Source: Thioclava sp. ES.031 (lineage in GTDB: Bacteria > Pseudomonadota > Alphaproteobacteria > Rhodobacterales > Rhodobacteraceae). From it: a DNA stretch of 64,000 nucleotides. The stretch spans positions 692,001-756,000 of the forward strand of contig NZ_PDJO01000001.1 of NCBI RefSeq assembly GCF_002563775.1, read 5' to 3'. The notes below the pieces were generated by a model. It was not told the origin of the DNA and searched no databases. It saw only the letters and a program-made list of their open reading frames with translations. Below, one piece after another: positions 18,229 through 26,669 of the stretch. Made by a program: the position numbers and the translations under genes. Each line of letters opens with the position of its first letter. The stretch's first letter is position 1.

Positions 18229-18885
18229 ATGCGCATTGTATTTCCGGCAGCAGCGATGGCTGGGTGTTTTCTTTTATCTGCATGCATGGGGACTTCGACT
18301 GACGCGGTTTCGGGTGTGACTGGTGGGGGCGTTTCGGGTGTGACTGGTGGGGGCGTTGGCGATACGTCTGGGGCCTTGTCTGTGCCAGACATGATGAACG
18401 CAGTGCAGGGCTACGACGCTACGCAAAACCAAATCGACAAGGGCTCGCTTAAGCCGGCAGCAGACCCGACCGGCACCGCATCGATGACAGGTGTGATGGG
18501 GGTTGTGCTCCCGAACGATCCAAATAACACCGATACGATTCTCGCGGCAGGTAAGTTGGCAATGGATGTTGATTTCGATGCCGCGACTGTGACGGGGAAG
18601 GCAACCGATCTCGGCCAGTATAACGAGACGCAGAAAACCTATGTCGGTGACCTCTCAGGCTCGCTCGATATCAAAGGTAATGTCGTGAATACCAACCAAA
18701 TCGACGCGCAGGCAACCGGGACACTGTCGACTGGATCGGAGACCGGCAACGTCGATCTCAACATGACGGGCACCGTTTACGATAATTCCGGCAAACTGCT
18801 CGCGCATGGGACGATGCAAGGCACATTGACAGACGCGACTGGCACTTCTCAGTTGAATGAAGGTGCGTTCCAAGCTTCCGAGTAA
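18229..18885 (+). CDS. Candidate Slam-dependent surface lipoprotein (TbpB-like barrel)
   Basis: 218 residues. A lipoprotein signal peptide is clear: MRIVFPAAAMAGCFLLSAC with lipobox LSAC and lipidated C19. A Gly/Val/Thr-rich linker contains two exact copies of an eight-residue unit. The rest is rich in Asp, Asn, Gly and Thr with alternating hydrophobic residues (GNVDLNMTGTVYDNSGKLLA, TGTLSTGSETG), resembling the C-terminal eight-stranded barrel of TbpB/HphA-type lipoproteins. The next gene encodes a Slam-like translocator, which supports surface display. The upstream frame to 18142 is not used. The cargo ligand is unknown. Confidence 0.75.
   Translation: MRIVFPAAAMAGCFLLSACMGTSTDAVSGVTGGGVSGVTGGGVGDTSGALSVPDMMNAVQGYDATQNQIDKGSLKPAADPTGTASMTGVMGVVLPNDPNNTDTILAAGKLAMDVDFDAATVTGKATDLGQYNETQKTYVGDLSGSLDIKGNVVNTNQIDAQATGTLSTGSETGNVDLNMTGTVYDNSGKLLAHGTMQGTLTDATGTSQLNEGAFQASE
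18307..18354 (+). repeat. Perfect 24-bp tandem duplication in lipoprotein gene
   Basis: Two adjacent identical 24-bp units (18307-18330 and 18331-18354) encode VSGVTGGG twice in the linker after the lipidated cysteine. Copy number could vary by slippage without shifting the frame. Confidence 0.85.
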
Positions 18886-18904
18886 ACACCGAAAACTGAC
18901 ATCG

Positions 18905-18931
18905 ACCGGGGGCCTGACGGGTCCCCGGTTT
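18905..18931 (+). terminator. Intergenic hairpin between lipoprotein and Slam genes
   Basis: ACCGGGG (18905-18911) pairs with CCCCGGT (18923-18929), extended inside by GCC/GG contacts and followed by TT. It lies in the 63-bp gap and could attenuate read-through so that the lipoprotein is made in excess over its translocator. Confidence 0.5.
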
Positions 18932-18948
18932 GCCGTTCGGAGCGAAGA

Positions 18949-20166
18949 ATGACTATTGCCTCGAGTATTCGATTCCTGGGACTCGTGCTTGCCTATGTGC
19001 TATTCGGGGTCGCGGCGGAGGGGGCGACGGTGCGCAGTCTCGCCGACTGGACAAAGCTCGGTGAGGATCTCGCCGCTCAGGGGCGGATCCCGCAATCGGT
19101 GCTCGTGCTAGGAGAGGTGATCGCGCGCCGACCCAATTACGCGCCTGCGCAACAGGCGCTTGATGGCACCTTCGCGCGCCTCGGTTCCGTGAGGCGCAGC
19201 GATAGGTTTCTGCGATACGCGATCGAGCATGATCGCAAGCATATGTCTGCCTATGCCGCCGCTTTGCAGCGCCTCGACCGGACGCACCCGTTTCGGATTT
19301 CCGCAAACTTTGGCGTGTTGCCGACCTCCAATCTCGGGCATTCCTCGTCGAGCAGGTATTTCGTCACGAACGCGGGGACATTCCTGATCAGCGACGGCGG
19401 GTCGCAGAAGACCGGTGTCGGAATCGGATTTGGACTCTATGGGGACCTTATAATCCATCCTCACCCCGGCTACCGATTTCGTTTCCGCACTGGCGCGCGT
19501 GGAGGCTGGTATCGAAGAGGGTCGTTGCGATCGATTGCGCCGATGGTATCGGCGCGCTTTGAGGCGCTCGAAGCTCCGGCTCCTTGGGGGCTCGAGGCCT
19601 TTGCACGCCGACGTGTCTATGATGGCAAGCCGAATGAGATTACTTCGGATGTCGCGACGAAGGGACTCTCTTTCGACAAGCATTGGATATTATCCAGTCG
19701 AAAACGCCTAGGCATATATATGCGTGGCGAATACCGCAGTTATCTAGAAAAGCCAAACTTGAGCGGCCCAGATTATGTGGTCGGCATGACGATCTCGCGA
19801 CCGCTCGGCGATCGCATGTCTATAAGCTATGGAGTGAATCTTGAGCGGTCTCTGCCTCGGTTGGAATATCAGCGTTTCAAACGAGTATCCGCTCACGCCG
19901 GGATTACAAAGTTGATCACGAAGTCTCTTGTCGGCGGGATTGAGGTCACAGGCGATTGGCGCGGGTTTGACCACACCTTTCCCTTGCTTGGATACGCGCG
20001 GCGGGATCGAGGTCTATCTGTGACACTTTCGGCCAGGTTTTTGTCGATGAAGGTCCTGAATGGCATCCCTAAAGTGGAATGCACCATGCATCAAAGCCAT
20101 TCAAACGTCGCGCTCTACAGCTATCGCTCGGTCGATTGCGGGATTAATCTCATCGCAAAGTTCTAA
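18949..20166 (+). CDS. Slam-like outer-membrane lipoprotein translocator
   Basis: 405 residues: signal peptide (about 1-26), a short helical TPR-like region (LADWTKLGEDLAAQGRIPQS and following, to about 110), then a C-terminal beta-barrel with strand-like repeats to the end. This is the layout of Slam (surface lipoprotein assembly modifier, DUF560), which moves lipoproteins across the outer membrane (type XI secretion). The last residue of the barrel is Phe, as for outer-membrane proteins handled by BAM. Position directly after the lipoprotein gene matches known Slam-cargo pairs. It starts 63 bp downstream. Confidence 0.75.
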   Translation: MTIASSIRFLGLVLAYVLFGVAAEGATVRSLADWTKLGEDLAAQGRIPQSVLVLGEVIARRPNYAPAQQALDGTFARLGSVRRSDRFLRYAIEHDRKHMSAYAAALQRLDRTHPFRISANFGVLPTSNLGHSSSSRYFVTNAGTFLISDGGSQKTGVGIGFGLYGDLIIHPHPGYRFRFRTGARGGWYRRGSLRSIAPMVSARFEALEAPAPWGLEAFARRRVYDGKPNEITSDVATKGLSFDKHWILSSRKRLGIYMRGEYRSYLEKPNLSGPDYVVGMTISRPLGDRMSISYGVNLERSLPRLEYQRFKRVSAHAGITKLITKSLVGGIEVTGDWRGFDHTFPLLGYARRDRGLSVTLSARFLSMKVLNGIPKVECTMHQSHSNVALYSYRSVDCGINLIAKF

Positions 20167-20174
20167 ACGCCTAG

Positions 20175-20711
20175 TCAGTGGTGAACGAGTTCGAGTTTGA
20201 CTGCGGTTGCAAGGGCTTCACTCGTCGTGCGTGCCTCGAGTTTCTTGCGAATGTTTGACAGATGATGGTCAACAGTTGGCAGGGAGACTGACAGATGGAA
20301 AGCTATCTGACCGCGACGTTTCCCGTTGGCGACGAGATCTAATACTTGGTGTTCGCGGTTCGTAAGCTTGCGTGAGTGAGGCTTGCACAGTGAATCTTTT
20401 TTTGTTTCTAGAAAAAGAATAACTCTGGCGGTATTCTCGACCAGCGGGATGACGTTTATCTGCCGTAGCTCTCGGAATTCTTCCCGTGGCGTATTTATAA
20501 TGGTTGCCGTTGGTGCCTTTCGGGTGGTGGCATTTGTTATGGCTTCGAGGATTTTTCGGTTCTGTGTGATTGTCGAAATCGTCAGGCCATCAATATTTAT
20601 GATGTTGAAGTGTTGCTTGAGGAATTCGCTTCCAGCTCGATCGTAGTTGACGATCTCTCCGCTGGATGAGACGTCAAATACAGCTTGCCTTATCTCGTGG
20701 ATGGTAGTCAT
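20175..20711 (-). CDS. LuxR-type (GerE HTH) transcriptional regulator
   Basis: About 178 residues: an N-terminal PAS/sensor-like region (AVFDVSSSGEIVNYDRAGSE) and a C-terminal LuxR helix-turn-helix, KLTNREHQVLDLVANGKRRG then HLSVSLPTVDHHLSNIRKKL. No receiver domain. Converges on the Slam gene, with only 8 bp between the stops. The coding sequence is clearly richer in A+T than its neighbours, so it is probably acquired. Start uncertain: ATG at 20711 lacks a ribosome site, and a TTG at 20822 adds 37 residues. Confidence 0.75.
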   Translation of the reverse strand: MTTIHEIRQAVFDVSSSGEIVNYDRAGSEFLKQHFNIINIDGLTISTITQNRKILEAITNATTRKAPTATIINTPREEFRELRQINVIPLVENTARVILFLETKKDSLCKPHSRKLTNREHQVLDLVANGKRRGQIAFHLSVSLPTVDHHLSNIRKKLEARTTSEALATAVKLELVHH

Positions 20712-21098
20712 AAGGAATGTTTTGGAATATTTAAAACGTGCTTTTAGATAATGTAAGATTGTGGCTATCTTGTTGTTGTTGTGGGTGCAAGTTGAATTGG
20801 CGCCCTCCTGGCGTGATCGCAAAAGTGTGATGTGATTAGGATGGTCGGCGATTTTGGGTTTGCGATGCTGTTTTGTGGGTTTTTGAGTTTTATTTTTTAT
20901 TTTTTCCTAATTAATGTGTGCATGTTATATAAGAAAAGTATTCTTGTGCGCGCTGAATGTGGGATTTTCGATGAGTGGCGTCGTTTTATTAATGGCGGCG
21001 GAGATTTTATATTTCAAATGCCTGGTCGATCTTAGGGTCAGGATGCATTGATTTTCGCCGCGCTGCGTAATTCACGGCTCGTAAAACGGATCGGTGAC

Positions 21099-21245
21099 AT
21101 GTCTGATCTCTTCTGGTTGAGCAACACACAGATGGCACGTCTTGAGCCCTGCTTTCCGAAGCCGCACGGAAGGCCACGGGTCGATGACGGGCGGGTGTTG
21201 AGCGGGATTATCTTCATCAATCGCAATGGATTGCGTTGGCGTGAT
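21099..21245 (+). pseudogene. IS5-family transposase, N-terminal fragment
   Basis: Begins MSDLFWLSNTQMARLEPCFP and continues PHGRPRVDDGRVLSGIIFI to NGLRWRD, the standard start of IS5/IS1647-type transposases. After about residue 49 the match ends and the frame continues into unrelated sequence. No terminal repeats found. A relic of an element at the edge of the AT-rich LuxR region. Confidence 0.8.
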
Positions 21246-21904
21246 GGCGAGGGCCGAGTCGCCACCGGTTCAAGGCCGGCACGAACGCCGCCCAACCACT
21301 CCATCTATTTACATATTAACGCGAAGCAGCCGGGCAATTGCCCGGCTGCTCCCGCTATCCACCTGACAGATTGAGGGGCTCACTGCGTCAGGTCATTTGA
21401 CGATGTGCTTGAAAGGGTGTGGGTGGTTCACGCCGTCGATAGCGGTGGGGTGGAAAAGCCTGGATGGCCTTGAGGGCCTCAAGGCGGGCTGAAAAAATGG
21501 GATCACATCTCGGACAAAGCAGAGATATCAAGTAAGAAACAGACGAAGAAATATGCATTTTCGGCTCCAAGATAGCTATTTGGAGAAAATGTCGTTCCTT
21601 AATTTGAAGCGACATCCACTCAACCCTTGCGCGAGAAGGTGGCGAGAGGGCGACGGGAAGATGACGGATTTGTGTCTGACGCTTTCTTTTTTTCTACTGA
21701 ACATGGTCGTGGTCCAATTGCTCCGTTTGTAATGGCGTTCGTCGAATTCTACGAGGATCTGCGCGCCTTTGCAGCCAGAGAGGTATGTCCGCAGAGCCTC
21801 GCAATCAGATAGGGCGGACTATGATCGATAGTGGGCTCCCCCATGGTAACTCACGCCTTCAAAGTCCGGTCGAGGTTGCCTCATACGCGCCCCGGCTCCC
21901 CGCC
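21246..21904. other. Gene-free stretch with a long palindrome
   Basis: Follows the transposase fragment. Apart from the 26-bp palindrome at 21325-21350, I see only short frames without support, one of which (21388-21615, minus) has a marginal ribosome site. Confidence 0.4.
21325..21350. terminator. Perfect 26-bp palindrome
   Basis: AGCAGCCGGGCAA at 21325-21337 is followed at once by its exact reverse complement to 21350. As RNA it forms a tight hairpin but no T run follows. It may be a terminator of the lost element or a protein-binding site. Confidence 0.5.
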
Positions 21905-22699
21905 TCACTCGCCCGTTTGGTCGCCTCTCCGAACATCGCCGATCCGTCGCTCGATCGCGTCGAGCCGCAGGAGAACCTCGTCGCGATACGCATCGGTGCG
22001 CGTGGTCTCCTCTTCGGAATGGGCGTCCTGCATCGAATTCACGATCAGGCCCACCAGAAGGTTCACCACTGCGAAGGTCGTGACCATGATGAAGGGCACG
22101 AAGAAGGCCCAGGCCAGAGGGTGGGTTTCCATCACTGGGCGCACAATGCCCATCGACCAGCTCTCGAGCGTCATGATCTGGAACAGCGAATAGGCTGATT
22201 GTCCCAGCGAGCCGAACCACTGCGGGAAACTCGCGCCGAACAACTTCGTCGCCATCACGCTCGCGATGTAGAAGATGATGCCCATCAATAGGAACACGCT
22301 GCCCATGCCCGGCAAGGCGCTGATCAGCCCCTCGACCACGCGGCGCAGGCGTGGCGCGACCGAAATGATGCGCAAGAGCCTCAGTACGCGCAGTGCCCGC
22401 AGCACGCTGAAGACCTGCGCGCCGGGCAGAAGCGATACACCGACGATGGTGAAATCGAACAGGTTCCAGCCGGAGCGGAAGAAAGCTAGCCGATGCACAA
22501 CGAGCTTCAGCCCGATCTCGATCACGAAGACCGACAGGCATAGCATATCGAGCAGCCGGATCAGATCGCCAGCCAAGGTCATCGCGCGCTCCGATGTCTC
22601 CAGTCCAAGAAGCAATGCGTTGAACAGGATCACGCCCGTGATCGTGTTTCTAAAAGTCGACGTGTCGAGCGTCATCGCGATCCGGTCGCGCAAGGTCAT
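21905..22699 (-). CDS. Bacterial voltage-gated sodium channel (NaChBac/NavAb family)
   Basis: 264 residues: one six-helix ion-channel domain that would assemble as a tetramer. The S4 sensor has four arginines at every third position (R101, R104, R107, R110). The pore filter TLESWSM (177-183) is the same as in NavAb. A C-terminal helical, acidic tail (MQDAHSEEETTRTDAYRDEV) fits the four-helix bundle. Ribosome site GAGGGGGA precedes the ATG. In other bacteria such channels serve motility, pH or chemotaxis; nothing adjacent indicates which. Confidence 0.93.
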   Translation of the reverse strand: MTLRDRIAMTLDTSTFRNTITGVILFNALLLGLETSERAMTLAGDLIRLLDMLCLSVFVIEIGLKLVVHRLAFFRSGWNLFDFTIVGVSLLPGAQVFSVLRALRVLRLLRIISVAPRLRRVVEGLISALPGMGSVFLLMGIIFYIASVMATKLFGASFPQWFGSLGQSAYSLFQIMTLESWSMGIVRPVMETHPLAWAFFVPFIMVTTFAVVNLLVGLIVNSMQDAHSEEETTRTDAYRDEVLLRLDAIERRIGDVRRGDQTGE

Positions 22700-22932
22700 G
22701 CAGTCCCCCTCTTATTGGCCGGAGGGATATGGTCCCTGGGCGCGGCTTGCGCAACCTTACCCTTAAGCAATGAGTGCCTTACAGAAATCGCTGCACAGCA
22801 TGCCGCGGCACACCTCAAGGAATGTGCGCGTTGCGACGCGTGACCAACTCGATGGGGTGAGTAATCCGTCCGCGCCGGAAGGGGAGGGGAGCCACGCCGT
22901 CATCGGGTTGGTCGATCACTGGCAGTGAATAC

Positions 22933-24162
22933 CTATCTTGAGAATTGATCGGGCGGTGCTTTCCGAAGCAGGGTGTTCTGGTCAATCATGAAGTCGGTGG
23001 AGATCGAGTGAGCGGCGGCACCTACGGCGCGAATGATCGAGCCGAAATGCCCGGCACGGATTTCGGGGTGATAGACCCCTTGAAGATCGAGGTGAGAGAA
23101 ATGCCGGTCGACCTCCGTCACTATCCTGTCGCGGATATTTTGGGGAAGCGCGCCGTCGATGATGACCGCCTCGAAATCGATCACCGCCTGTGCGGAGACG
23201 ATCGCATGGGCGAGGCTTCTGGCGGCGCGCGTGATCCAGAGCGAGAGCGCCGGCTCGATGGACGACCAGTCGGCACGGTCATCATGGACCAATCCGGGGT
23301 CGCTTTGCTGATCCGCCAGGAGGCGCTCGAGCACGGAGAGCGAGGCGTGGTCGATCAGCCGATGCCCGCCGGGTTCATCGGGAATCCGCAGCGGCCCGAA
23401 GCCTCCGGAGTTTCCCGACCGCCCGGAAAAGACGCTGCCATTGAGGACGACGCCGCCCCCGATGAAGGTGCCGATGAAGAAATAGATGTAGTCCTGCTTG
23501 TCGTTGGGCGGCCCGAAAACCAGCTCGCCGCGACAGGCCGCGGTGCCGTCATTCTCGACGGAGATCGGCCCGGGAAGAAGGGAGTCCAGCTCGACTTGCG
23601 CGTCGAAGCTCCGCCATCTCTCGAGCTCTTCAGCCGGCGCGTCGAAATCTTCGGCCCAATGCCAGAGCTCGGAGGGGATCGCGATGCCGCTGGCAGCCAC
23701 GTCTTCGCGCTTCAGTTTCGCCGAGCGTAGCAGCGGGCGGAGATTGTCCTTGATGAACGAGAGGAGCGCGGTCCGGGTCGGGTAATCGTGGCGCGCCGAG
23801 CGGCGGGCCATGACGGCGCCGGTAAAGTCGATCACGACCATGTCGAAGCTCCGTCGGCCGATCTTCAGGCCGAGGTAGTGTTTCGCTTCGGGGTTGAGGC
23901 GCATCGGCACGGAGGGCTGGCCCACGCGGCCCCGGACCGGGTCACCGCGCAGCAACAGGTCGTCTTGCTCAAGTGCCTTGAAGATCTCCGAGACCGCGTT
24001 GGCGGAAAGGCCGGTCGCGCGGGTCGCCTCGGCCTTCGTAAGCGTGCCGTGGCGGCGGATCAAGTGCAGCACGAGGCGCTCGTTAAGGTCTCTTACCGTG
24101 AGCTGGTTGGTGCCCATGAGCGGAACGGCATTCAGGGTTTTTTCGGGGCGTGCTGTCGTCAT
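22933..24162 (-). CDS. frcR: ROK-family transcriptional repressor of fructose operon
   Basis: 409 residues. N-terminal winged helix (LNERLVLHLIRRHGTLTKAE, ATGLSANAVSEIFKALEQ) followed by a ROK sugar-kinase-like domain (YLGLKIGRRSFDMVVIDFTG, later YFFIGTFIGGGVVLNGSVF). It diverges from frcB, as frcR does in Sinorhizobium, so it probably represses the frc operon until sugar is present. Ligand inferred from context. GGTGAGAG precedes the ATG. Confidence 0.85.
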   Translation of the reverse strand: MTTARPEKTLNAVPLMGTNQLTVRDLNERLVLHLIRRHGTLTKAEATRATGLSANAVSEIFKALEQDDLLLRGDPVRGRVGQPSVPMRLNPEAKHYLGLKIGRRSFDMVVIDFTGAVMARRSARHDYPTRTALLSFIKDNLRPLLRSAKLKREDVAASGIAIPSELWHWAEDFDAPAEELERWRSFDAQVELDSLLPGPISVENDGTAACRGELVFGPPNDKQDYIYFFIGTFIGGGVVLNGSVFSGRSGNSGGFGPLRIPDEPGGHRLIDHASLSVLERLLADQQSDPGLVHDDRADWSSIEPALSLWITRAARSLAHAIVSAQAVIDFEAVIIDGALPQNIRDRIVTEVDRHFSHLDLQGVYHPEIRAGHFGSIIRAVGAAAHSISTDFMIDQNTLLRKAPPDQFSR

Positions 24163-24259
24163 CTCTCACCGGACCGGGAAGGTCACGCATCGGGTTCATG
24201 CGTGGTTCGTGGATGATCGGATGCTACGCGGAGGCCCGGAGGGGCGCAAGCAACATTGA

Positions 24260-24282
24260 GAATTTGAACTAATTAAAAATTC
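24260..24282 (+). promoter_or_regulatory. Candidate FrcR operator
   Basis: GAATTT (24260-24265) and AAATTC (24277-24282) form an inverted repeat with 11 bases between, in the divergent frcR-frcB gap and just upstream of the proposed frcB promoter. ROK repressors bind AT-rich palindromes of this sort. Confidence 0.4.
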
Positions 24283-24297
24283 ATCCGAAAGTTTTTA

Positions 24298-24326
24298 TTG
24301 ACAGGAGAAAGCTCAGAGCGCTAGCT
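24298..24326 (+). promoter_or_regulatory. Candidate sigma-70 promoter of frcBCAK
   Basis: TTGACA at 24298-24303, a 17-base spacer, and CTAGCT at 24321-24326. The -35 box is consensus; the -10 box is fair. It would give a leader of about 145 bases before frcB. Confidence 0.5.
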
Positions 24327-24477
24327 CTTGGTGGCTTCTGGGGAGGGAGGCTCCGTCGGCAGCGCGGCGGCACCGTCAAAGCGGGTGCGACGCGCATCGC
24401 GATCGGACGCGAAGACACTTTTCCATGAAGTTTGAATGGATGCACCGGATGCATCTCAGAAAGGGAGGAGACCTGAC

Positions 24478-25491
24478 ATGATGAAGAAAACCGCAATTCT
24501 CGGTGCAACCGCGCTTGGCCTGATGGCGACGGGCGCTTGGGCGGAAACCACCGCCTGCCTGATCACCAAGACCGACACCAACCCCTTCTTCGTGAAGATG
24601 AAAGAGGGTGCGACGGCCAAGGCGAAAGAGATGGGCATCACGCTCAACACCTATGCGGGCAAGCTCGACGGCGACGTGGAAAGCCAGGTCGCGGCGGTCG
24701 AAAGCTGCATCGCGGCAGGCGCCAAGGGTATCCTGATCACCCCGTCCGACAGCCGCGCGCTTGCGCCTGCGGTCACGAAGGCGCGTGACGCCGGTGCGCT
24801 GGTGATCGCGCTCGACACCCCGTTCGAGCCCGCCGACACCGCCGATGCGACCTTCGCCACCGACAACTTCAAGGCAGGCGAACTGATCGGCCAATGGGCC
24901 AAGGCGAAAATGGGCGACAAGGCCGCGGATGCGAAGATCGGCTTCCTCGACCTCAACCCGAGCCAGGTCTCGGTCGATTACCTGCGCGATCAGGGCTTCA
25001 TGAAGGGCTTCGGCATCGACATCAAAGATCCGAAGAAGATCGGCGACGAAGACGATCCGCGTATCGTCGGCCATGACGTGACCAACGGCAACGAGCAGGG
25101 TGGCCGCACCGCGATGGAGAACCTTCTCCAGAAAGATCCGGGCATCAATGTCGTCTACACGATCAACGAGCCCGCGGCGGCCGGTGCCTATGAGGCGCTG
25201 AAATCGGTCGGCATGCAGGATCAGGCGATCATCGTTTCGGTCGATGGCGGCTGCCCGGGCGTGCAGAACGTCAAGGAAGGCATCATCGGCGCGACCTCGA
25301 TGCAGTTCCCGCTGAAGATGGCCTCGATGGGTATCGAAGCGATCGCGGCCTTCGCCAAGGACGGCACCAAGCCGCAGAACTCCGAAGGTCTCGACTTCTA
25401 CAACACCGGCGTGACGCTGATCACCGACCAGCCGGTCGACGGCGTCGACTCGATCTCGTCGGAAGAAGGCCTGAAGCAGTGCTGGGGCTGA
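24478..25491 (+). CDS. frcB: Fructose ABC transporter, periplasmic binding protein
   Basis: 337 residues with a Sec leader ([22 protein letters not shown]) and a type I periplasmic sugar-binding fold: [20 protein letters not shown] at the mature start, [34 protein letters not shown] precedes the ATG at 24478. The gene order with frcC, frcA and frcK matches the Sinorhizobium meliloti fructose (also mannose and ribose) importer, so fructose is the best guess. A hairpin after the stop may raise its expression relative to the permease. Confidence 0.9.
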   Translation: MMKKTAILGATALGLMATGAWAETTACLITKTDTNPFFVKMKEGATAKAKEMGITLNTYAGKLDGDVESQVAAVESCIAAGAKGILITPSDSRALAPAVTKARDAGALVIALDTPFEPADTADATFATDNFKAGELIGQWAKAKMGDKAADAKIGFLDLNPSQVSVDYLRDQGFMKGFGIDIKDPKKIGDEDDPRIVGHDVTNGNEQGGRTAMENLLQKDPGINVVYTINEPAAAGAYEALKSVGMQDQAIIVSVDGGCPGVQNVKEGIIGATSMQFPLKMASMGIEAIAAFAKDGTKPQNSEGLDFYNTGVTLITDQPVDGVDSISSEEGLKQCWG

Positions 25492-25512
25492 TCCCCGCCT
25501 GAAAGATCGGAA

Positions 25513-25534
25513 GGGGCCGCCCGCGCGGTGGCCC
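25513..25534 (+). terminator. Intercistronic hairpin after frcB
   Basis: GGGGCCGCC and GGTGGCCC around CGCG form a stem (with a G-T wobble as RNA and one bulged G) followed by TTTCC. Hairpins here commonly protect binding-protein mRNA and reduce read-through to the permease genes. Confidence 0.5.
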
Positions 25535-25592
25535 TTTCCATTGGGCCGGGTGACGGCCCTTCACTCCACATTGCACATAGAGGATGACGGAC

Positions 25593-26669
25593 ATGACCCA
25601 GACCGTTCCGCCTCGCGGCCAGTCCTTCGAGCACGGCCTCGACCAAAGCGACAAGACTGTCGCGGCCTTCAAGACTAAGAAGCGCGGGCTTCTCGGCACG
25701 ATCCAGCACGGGCTGCACGGCAATCCGACGATGGTGCCGGTGATCGTGCTGCTGTTGTCCGTCGCCGTTTTCGGCCTGGTCGCAGGGGGCAAGTTCTTCT
25801 CCGCCTTCAACCTGACCCTGATCATGCAGCAGGTCTCGATCATCGGGATGCTGGCTGCGGCGCAATCGCTGATCATCCTGACTGCAGGCATCGATCTGTC
25901 GGTGGCGGCGATCATGGTGCTGATGTCGGTGATCGCCGGCAACCTTGCCGTCTATATGGGCGTGCCCGCACCGATCGCGCTGCTGATCTCCTTCGCAGGC
26001 GGCACCGGCGCCGGTTTACTGAACGGCTTCCTCGTCACCAAGGTGAAACTGCCGCCCTTCATCACCACGCTTGGCACCTGGTCGATCTTCTACGCGCTGA
26101 ACCTGTGGCTTTCGGGCGCGCAGTCGATCCGCTCGCAGGATATCGACAAGTTCGCGCCCCTTCTGAAGTTCTTCGGCAACACGATCACCGTCGGCAATGC
26201 GCGACTGACCTATGGGTCGGTCCTGATGGTCGTGGTGTTCCTCGTGCTCTGGTATCTGCTGAACAAGACCGCCTGGGGCCGCCACGTCTATGCCGTGGGC
26301 GACGACAAGGACGCGGCGGAACTGGCGGGCATCCGCACCGACCGCACGCTGCTGTCGGTCTACGGTCTGGCCGGGCTCGTCTGCGCGATTGCGGCCTGGG
26401 CATCGATCGGCCGCGTGGGCTCGATCTCGCCGCAGGCCTTCTACGAGGCGAACCTGCATTCCATCACCGCCGTGGTGATCGGGGGCATCTCGCTCTTCGG
26501 CGGGCGCGGCTCGATCCTCGGCGCATTGTTCGGGGCGCTGATCGTGGGCGTGTTCCAGTCGGGGCTGCGGCTCGCGAATGTGGACGTGCTCTGGCAGGTC
26601 TTCGCCATCGGCTGGCTCATCATCATCGCGGTCGCTATCGACCAATGGATCAGAAAGGTTTCGGCATGA
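25593..26669 (+). CDS. frcC: Fructose ABC transporter, permease
   Basis: About 358 residues with eight to ten membrane helices of the RbsC/FrcC family, including SLIILTAGIDLSVAAIMVL and AVVIGGISLFGGRGSILG, the conserved substrate-path segments. Start taken at 25593, eight bases after AGAGGA; the ATG at 25584 is too close to that site. The stop overlaps the frcA start (ATGA). Confidence 0.92.
   Translation: MTQTVPPRGQSFEHGLDQSDKTVAAFKTKKRGLLGTIQHGLHGNPTMVPVIVLLLSVAVFGLVAGGKFFSAFNLTLIMQQVSIIGMLAAAQSLIILTAGIDLSVAAIMVLMSVIAGNLAVYMGVPAPIALLISFAGGTGAGLLNGFLVTKVKLPPFITTLGTWSIFYALNLWLSGAQSIRSQDIDKFAPLLKFFGNTITVGNARLTYGSVLMVVVFLVLWYLLNKTAWGRHVYAVGDDKDAAELAGIRTDRTLLSVYGLAGLVCAIAAWASIGRVGSISPQAFYEANLHSITAVVIGGISLFGGRGSILGALFGALIVGVFQSGLRLANVDVLWQVFAIGWLIIIAVAIDQWIRKVSA

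Noticed and set aside
21388..21615. 75-codon minus-strand frame MSLQIKERHFLQIAILEPKM...
   Set aside because: Marginal ribosome site (AAGGG at ten bases) and no motif; too weak to annotate.
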